A stretch of DNA of 64,000 nt, from the NCBI RefSeq assembly GCF_041435015.1, contig NZ_CP107989.1:5580001-5644000 (forward strand). The letters are read 5' to 3'. Each line of letters begins with the position of its first letter. Within the stretch, counting starts at the first letter, position 1. Below are positions 59,596 through 64,000 of the stretch, piece after piece. The position numbers were made by a program, and so were the translations under genes. The stretch is from Streptomyces canus. GTDB lineage: Bacteria > Actinomycetota > Actinomycetes > Streptomycetales > Streptomycetaceae. The notes beneath the pieces are model-generated. The model searched no databases, had not been told where the DNA came from, and was given only the letters and a program-made list of their open reading frames with translations.

Positions 59596-60996
59596 TTACG
59601 CCACTCGCGCCTTGGGCGCGCTGCCGTGCCGGGCCGAGCTGAGCAGTCCCTTCGCGGTGGCCAGCCAGCCCGCGGCGACGACCGCGGCGGCCACGGACAG
59701 GCCCAGGTAGCCGTTGAGCGGCATCACGATGCCGACCGCGCCGCCGAACACCCAGGACACCTGGAGCAGCGTCTCGGAGCGGGCGAAAGCCGAGGTGCGG
59801 ACGAGTTCGGGCACGTCCCGCTGGATCAGCGCGTCCAGGGACAGCTTGGACAGGGCCTGGGAGAATCCGGCGACCGCCGTCAGACACGCCACCAGGAAGG
59901 CCCCGAAGAAGATCGCCGCCGTGATCGCCGCGCCCAGCACGAACGCCACCACCGTCACGATGATGATCTCCGGCGCTCTCGAGCGCAGCCAGGCCCCGAC
60001 CGCCGTACCGAGCGCGTTGCCCACGCCCGCCGACACGGCCACCAGGCCCAGGGAGACCGCCGCGCTCTCGCCGGTCAGCGGATGCTCGCGCAGCAGGAAG
60101 GCGAGGAAGAAGGTGAGGAAGCCGGAGAGCCAGCGCAGGGCGGCGTTCGCGCCGAGGGCGTGGGTGACGGCGGTGCCGACCGTGCGCAGCCCCGGCCGCT
60201 TGACGGCCTTGAGATGCGGTCCGTGCAGATGTTTCTCGTCGGCGGCGAGCAGCGCCACGTCCTCGCCCTTGGCCGAGTCGACCTTCGGCGGCAGCGAGAA
60301 GGACAGGAACGTACCGGCGATGAAGATCACGAAGGCGCCGTACAGCGGCCAGCGTGGTCCGACGGCCTGGAGCCCGGCGCCGATCGGGGCCGCGATGCCG
60401 GTGGCGAGGAGGCCGCCGAGGGTGACGCGGGAGTTGGCCTTGACCAGGGAGAAGCCGGGCGGGAGCAGCCGGGGCACGACCGCGCTTCTGACGACGCCGT
60501 ACGCCTTGGAGGCCACCAGGACGCCCAGAGCCGCCGGATACAGCTCCAGGCTGCCCGTGGCGACCGCCCCGGCGATGATGAGCGCGAGCATCGCCCGGGC
60601 GAGCATCGCGCCCGCCATGGCGGCGCGGCGGCCGTGCGGGAGGCGGTCCAGGAGCGGGCCGATCACGGGCGCGAGGACCGTGAAGGGCGCCATGGTGATG
60701 GCGAGGTAGAGCGCGACGCGCCCGCGGGCCTCGTCGGTCGGCACCGAGAAGAACACGGTCGAGGCGAGCGCGACGGTGATCATCACGTCACCCGCGCCGT
60801 TGACGGCGTGCAGTTCGATCAGCTTGCCGAGGCCGGACTCGCCCGCCCCGTGCGCATGGGTCGCCTTGCGGATTCCCCGGGCCGTACCGGTGAACGGGAA
60901 GTGCAGGGCACGCCCGACGGCACGGACGGACCCTGTCATCCGGCCCGAACCGCCACCGATCCCGGTGGCTCCCTGGGGTGTCCTCGCCGCTGCCAC
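59596..60996 (-). CDS. MFS transporter
   Basis: 466 residues with about 12 membrane helices in two bundles separated by a cytoplasmic loop (LPPKVDSAKGEDVALLAADE...). A 50-residue basic cytoplasmic N-terminus is unusual. The helix 2-3 loop GPLLDRLPHGRRAAMAG carries the MFS signature. The substrate is unknown. It precedes the DUF2771 gene by 71 bp, and neighbouring Streptomyces genes keep this order. The start at 60996 is the longest plausible; M20 is an alternative. Confidence 0.86.
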   Translation of the reverse strand: MAAARTPQGATGIGGGSGRMTGSVRAVGRALHFPFTGTARGIRKATHAHGAGESGLGKLIELHAVNGAGDVMITVALASTVFFSVPTDEARGRVALYLAITMAPFTVLAPVIGPLLDRLPHGRRAAMAGAMLARAMLALIIAGAVATGSLELYPAALGVLVASKAYGVVRSAVVPRLLPPGFSLVKANSRVTLGGLLATGIAAPIGAGLQAVGPRWPLYGAFVIFIAGTFLSFSLPPKVDSAKGEDVALLAADEKHLHGPHLKAVKRPGLRTVGTAVTHALGANAALRWLSGFLTFFLAFLLREHPLTGESAAVSLGLVAVSAGVGNALGTAVGAWLRSRAPEIIIVTVVAFVLGAAITAAIFFGAFLVACLTAVAGFSQALSKLSLDALIQRDVPELVRTSAFARSETLLQVSWVFGGAVGIVMPLNGYLGLSVAAAVVAAGWLATAKGLLSSARHGSAPKARVA

Positions 60997-61310
60997 CCCG
61001 TCATAGTGCCCCGAGAAAGCTGTGAGTAGTGCGGTTACCGCGCGTATGAACGCATATGAAGCGCCACCTGAGGCAACGGATCATCACGTCGGTGTAGGCC
61101 GAGCGGCGGCGAACAGGTAGCGTGCGTAGCGCGCCGTGGCGAACGTTCTCGGCCGCGCGCCTCTCTGACATCCCGCAGAATGGATAGGAGCAGGTGCGCC
61201 CGAGCGCGATCGGACGCGGACGTCGACGCGGTCCTCCGGTCCGCTCCGTCCGCATCCGCCGCCTTCAGGCCGGCGCACCCGAGTGACGGCGTAGGAGAGA
61301 AGCGATACCT
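60997..61310. other. Divergent intergenic region
   Basis: 314 bp between the MFS and DUF3027 genes. I see promoters only in general terms and no convincing repeat, RNA or small gene. GAGAGAAG before 61311 is the ribosome site of DUF3027. Confidence 0.4.
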
Positions 61311-62237
61311 GTGAGCGCAGCGACAACGCGAAGCCGCACCCCCGACCGCCTGTGCGCCGAGGCCGTCGACCTCGCCCGCGCCGCCGCCGAGGAGGCCGCC
61401 GCACCCGGCGTGGTGGGCGAGCACGCGAGCCTGGTGTCCGAGGGCGATCGTGTCGTCACGCACTTCTTCGAGTGCAAGGAGCTCGGATACCGGGGCTGGC
61501 GCTGGGCCGTCACGGTGGCCCGCGCCTCCCGCGCCAAGCTGGTGACGCTGGACGAGGTCGTGCTGCTCCCCGGCCCCGACGCGCTGCTGGCGCCGGAGTG
61601 GGTGCCGTGGAGCGAACGCCTGCGCCCCGGCGACATGGGCCCCGGCGATCTGCTCCCCACCGACGCCGAGGACCTCCGCCTGGAGCCCGGCTATACCGGC
61701 GAGGACGAGCCGCTGCCGAGCGCGCCCGTCTCCGAGGAGATGGCCGAGCTGGTCGAGGCGGAGGACGCGGAGCTCACGGCGGGCACCCCCTCGAACCTCC
61801 CGGTCGCCCCGACCCGCGGCTCGATCGCCGCGGTCGCCGAGGAACTGGGCATGCGCCGCGCCCGGGTCCTGTCCCGCTACGGCCTCCATGTCGCCGCCGA
61901 CCGCTGGGAGGATTCCTTCGGCGCCAAGACGCCGATGGCCCAGGCGGCCCCGGCGCCCTGCGTCAGCTGCGGCTTCCTGGTCCCGCTCGGAGGTTCGCTG
62001 GGCCAGGCCTTCGGACTGTGCGCCAACGAGTTCGCCCCGGCGGACGGCCGAGTGGTCTCGCTGTCCTACGGCTGCGGAGGCCACTCGGAGGCGGCGGTCA
62101 TGCCGAAGCCCCCGCAGCCGGCCCCGCCGGTGATCGACGAGACCCGGGTGGACCCGTTCCCGCTGCGACCGGCATCCGACTCGGGGTCGGTGCCGCTGCT
62201 GGCGGACGAGGACTCGGCGGAGCTGGGTCACTCGTAG
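61311..62237 (+). CDS. DUF3027 protein
   Basis: 308 residues. HFFECKELGYRGWRWAVTVA near residue 52 and WVPWSERLRPGDMGPGDLLP mark DUF3027, a conserved actinobacterial family of unknown role. A late CVSCGFLVPLGG...CAN motif may bind zinc. The middle (ELGMRRARVLSRYGLHVAAD) is helix-turn-helix-like, so a DNA-associated role is possible. GTG start. Confidence 0.88.
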   Translation: MSAATTRSRTPDRLCAEAVDLARAAAEEAAAPGVVGEHASLVSEGDRVVTHFFECKELGYRGWRWAVTVARASRAKLVTLDEVVLLPGPDALLAPEWVPWSERLRPGDMGPGDLLPTDAEDLRLEPGYTGEDEPLPSAPVSEEMAELVEAEDAELTAGTPSNLPVAPTRGSIAAVAEELGMRRARVLSRYGLHVAADRWEDSFGAKTPMAQAAPAPCVSCGFLVPLGGSLGQAFGLCANEFAPADGRVVSLSYGCGGHSEAAVMPKPPQPAPPVIDETRVDPFPLRPASDSGSVPLLADEDSAELGHS

Positions 62238-62355
62238 GAGGGGTGCCGGCTCCCGGGGTGCAGCACCCCCTGCCGTGCACATGCCGCGGAGCGGGCGCCC
62301 GTTCCCGTTGCCGGAGAACGGACGCCCGCTCGCGGGCCGACGGACGGGCGATCGG

Positions 62356-63303
62356 TCAGGGGCGCTGGAACACCCGGTCCACCACGCCGTCGGCGACGAT
62401 GTACTGCGACTGGTCGTAGACCTTGGTCGTCAGTTTCATCGTGGTCCGCTCACGCAAGCCCAGGTACCGGTACGTCTTCGCGTCGAAGAGCAGCACCCGC
62501 CCGCCGTCCTCCCAGGGGGTGCCGCGCGGGCCGACGTACCGGACACCGATGGCCGTGTGCCCGTTGAACTCGGTCCGGTCCGGCAGCACCTCGACCCCGG
62601 GGACGGCGGCGAGCGCCTCGAACGCCGCGGAGCGCAGCCCCTTGGGCAGGACGGAGTCGCGGAGCAGTCCGGCGAGGAAGAACTGGACCATCGGCCACTC
62701 GTCGGCCCTGGTCTTCCGGCCGAAGTCGGGCTTCGTGCCCGACTCGCGCAGGACGATCGTCAGCCTGGCCGGGTCGAGGGGCAGCTTCTCCAGCTTCGAC
62801 CACTCGGTCGGCGGCCAGGAGTACTGACCCTTCTGAGCCGGCGGCACCCACTGGGTGTGGCCCAGCTCGCTGACGTAGGACTTCTTGGACCCGTCGACCG
62901 AGTTCCAGCTCTCGTCGACGTACTTCTTCACGGGACCGCCCGAGACCGGCTTGAGCTCGATGACCTCCTTGGTGTAGATGAACTGGTCGTCGCGCGGGGC
63001 GAGCGGCTTCTCCAGCCGGAGTGCCTCGGCCGCCGCCCCCCGCAGCACGGTGGTCGCGCTCACCGTCTGCGTGCGGGGTGCGCTCTCCCCGGTGTTCTGG
63101 GCGACCACCACGGTCGCGGTGACCGCGGTCGCGGCCGCGCAGGCCACGGCGATCCGCAGCAGCGGACGGCGGCCTACGGCGGCGGGGGCGGCGGCGGGGG
63201 CCTGCATCGCCTGGTAGAGGCGGAAGCGGGCGCGGGCGCGGGCGGTGTCCGTGAGAGGGGGCGCGTCCGCGTCCCACTCCCTCAGAAGCTCGATCTCATT
63301 CAT
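62356..63303 (-). CDS. CU044_5270-family membrane protein
   Basis: 315 residues. A cytoplasmic N-terminus (1-48, ELLREWDADAPPLTDTARAR) precedes one membrane helix (about 50-70, PLLRIAVACAAATAVTATVV) and an extracytoplasmic domain of about 245 residues. The family is always linked to an ECF sigma gene and is likely its membrane partner, perhaps an anti-sigma factor. Its ATG overlaps the sigma stop by 8 bp (ATGAATGA), so synthesis is coupled. Confidence 0.82.
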   Translation of the reverse strand: MNEIELLREWDADAPPLTDTARARARFRLYQAMQAPAAAPAAVGRRPLLRIAVACAAATAVTATVVVAQNTGESAPRTQTVSATTVLRGAAAEALRLEKPLAPRDDQFIYTKEVIELKPVSGGPVKKYVDESWNSVDGSKKSYVSELGHTQWVPPAQKGQYSWPPTEWSKLEKLPLDPARLTIVLRESGTKPDFGRKTRADEWPMVQFFLAGLLRDSVLPKGLRSAAFEALAAVPGVEVLPDRTEFNGHTAIGVRYVGPRGTPWEDGGRVLLFDAKTYRYLGLRERTTMKLTTKVYDQSQYIVADGVVDRVFQRP

Positions 63304-63913
63304 CGTCGGATTCCTCTCGGAGAGCGGTCGGATCGGATCCGCCCAATGCCTCACGGACTTTTCTGCGGGCCCTGTACAACCGCGACCGGACCGTCCCCAC
63401 CGGCACGCTCAGGGCGGCCGCGACCTCCTCGTAGCCGAGGTCGGCCCAGGCGACCAGCAGCAGTACGTCCCGGTGCCGGGCGGGCAACCGGGCGAGGGCG
63501 CCGGCGAGTTCGCCGCGTACCGCCTGGGCGCTGACCCGTGCCGCCACCCGGTCCGCCACCGTCTCCTCGGCCGGCCCGTCGGGGGCGGCCGCGGGCAGCC
63601 GGCCAAGTGTCTTCAGCCGCCGGGCCTCGGCGCGCCGGTGGCGGCCGATGAGGTTGGTCGCGATGCCGAACAGCCAGGGGCGGGCGTCGGGCGCCTCCGT
63701 GCGGTACCGGAAGCGCTGCTGGAACGCGGTGGTGAAGGTCTCCGCCATCACGTCCTCGGCCGCTTCCGCACCGAGTCGGCGCGCCGCGTAACGGTGCACC
63801 GAGTCGGCATGGCGGTCGAAGAGCGCGGCGAACACCTCGGGCTCGTCCCACGACCGTTCGATCACCGAGGCGTCGCTGTCCTGCCCCACCCTGACGCCTG
63901 GTTCGACGGTCAT
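63296..63913 (-). CDS. ECF sigma factor
   Basis: 205 residues. Region 2 (about 25-95: ALFDRHADSVHRYAARRLG, AETFTTAFQQRFRYRTEAPD, WLFGIATNLIGRHRRAEARR) and region 4 (about 135-190: LPARHRDVLLLVAWADLGYE, ALSVPVGTVRSRLYRARRKV) are complete. It directs RNA polymerase to an unknown regulon, probably including itself, and is translated with the downstream membrane protein. ATG start. The last 87 bp of the window hold its upstream region. Confidence 0.9.
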   Translation of the reverse strand: MTVEPGVRVGQDSDASVIERSWDEPEVFAALFDRHADSVHRYAARRLGAEAAEDVMAETFTTAFQQRFRYRTEAPDARPWLFGIATNLIGRHRRAEARRLKTLGRLPAAAPDGPAEETVADRVAARVSAQAVRGELAGALARLPARHRDVLLLVAWADLGYEEVAAALSVPVGTVRSRLYRARRKVREALGGSDPTALREESDDE

Positions 63914-64000
63914 CGGGGCTCCTTTCGTCGCTGTGGCGCTGTGAAGCTCGGGCTTTCACCCGTACTTCGCCGCTCGCGGGAATCCGGTTCCCATGGAGAC

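Overview
This is chromosomal DNA from a high-GC actinomycete, almost certainly a Streptomyces. Codon third positions are nearly all G or C, GTG and TTG starts are common, and the gene content is the conserved core of that genus: trehalose and glucosylglycerate synthesis, groEL2 without groES, futalosine-pathway menaquinone genes, bacterial XPB helicase, HelD and the diguanylate cyclase CdgB. The left edge cuts an FAD oxidoreductase and the right edge lies just upstream of an ECF sigma gene. I see no CRISPR array, no prophage and no polyketide or peptide-synthetase cluster.

Layout. 1-13.3 kb: assorted housekeeping and small regulatory genes (M1 peptidase lipoprotein, TerD, ArfB, an ECF41/SigJ-type sigma factor with a matching promoter in front of it, CdgB, a carbohydrate-binding membrane protein). 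13.3-14.1 kb: an AT-richer insert with one small secreted protein. 14.1-18.9 kb: an amino-sugar block, nagK-nagA-sugar kinase facing a sugar-binding lipoprotein across two DasR-like sites. 18.9-22.3 kb: otsB, otsA and gpgS, three compatible-solute genes. 22.4-27.5 kb: a SAM-I riboswitch in front of threonine synthase and a MoaD/ThiS sulfur carrier, then cspA, a degenerate repeat field, a three-armed CIRCE operator, groEL2 and an unusual tRNA-Gly(TCC)-like gene. 27.6-31.3 kb: Old Yellow Enzyme, phosphoesterase, carboxylesterase.

31.3-38.2 kb is the accessory part: a RelE-type toxin broken by a one-base frameshift beside an intact antitoxin and operator, a winged-helix/zinc protein with a structured leader, a DinB protein, remnants of a CGNR protein and a Tn3 transposase joined at a scar, and an MFS pump with an isochorismatase-like protein facing a LysR regulator. 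38.2-64 kb returns to core genes: murQ with its RpiR regulator, CutC, HelD, XPB and a Helicase_C_3/WYL protein, galU, a cold-shock protein with a C-terminal extension, mqnD-mqnB, a DUF2771 lipoprotein, an MFS protein, DUF3027, and an ECF sigma factor coupled to a CU044_5270-type membrane protein.

Themes. Cell-wall sugar recycling (nagK, nagA, murQ) recurs, with DasR-like operators at nagK and unexpectedly before cutC. Regulation at RNA level is frequent: the SAM riboswitch, two covarying hairpin leaders before paralogous winged-helix genes (5.7 and 33.4 kb), competing hairpins at 47.8 kb and the cspA leader. The strongest candidates for undescribed biology are the tRNA-Gly-like gene at 27.4 kb, whose T-loop resembles staphylococcal cell-wall tRNA-Gly, and the paired hairpin leaders. 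Widespread Streptomyces repeats occur inside the nagA 5' end and next to helD.
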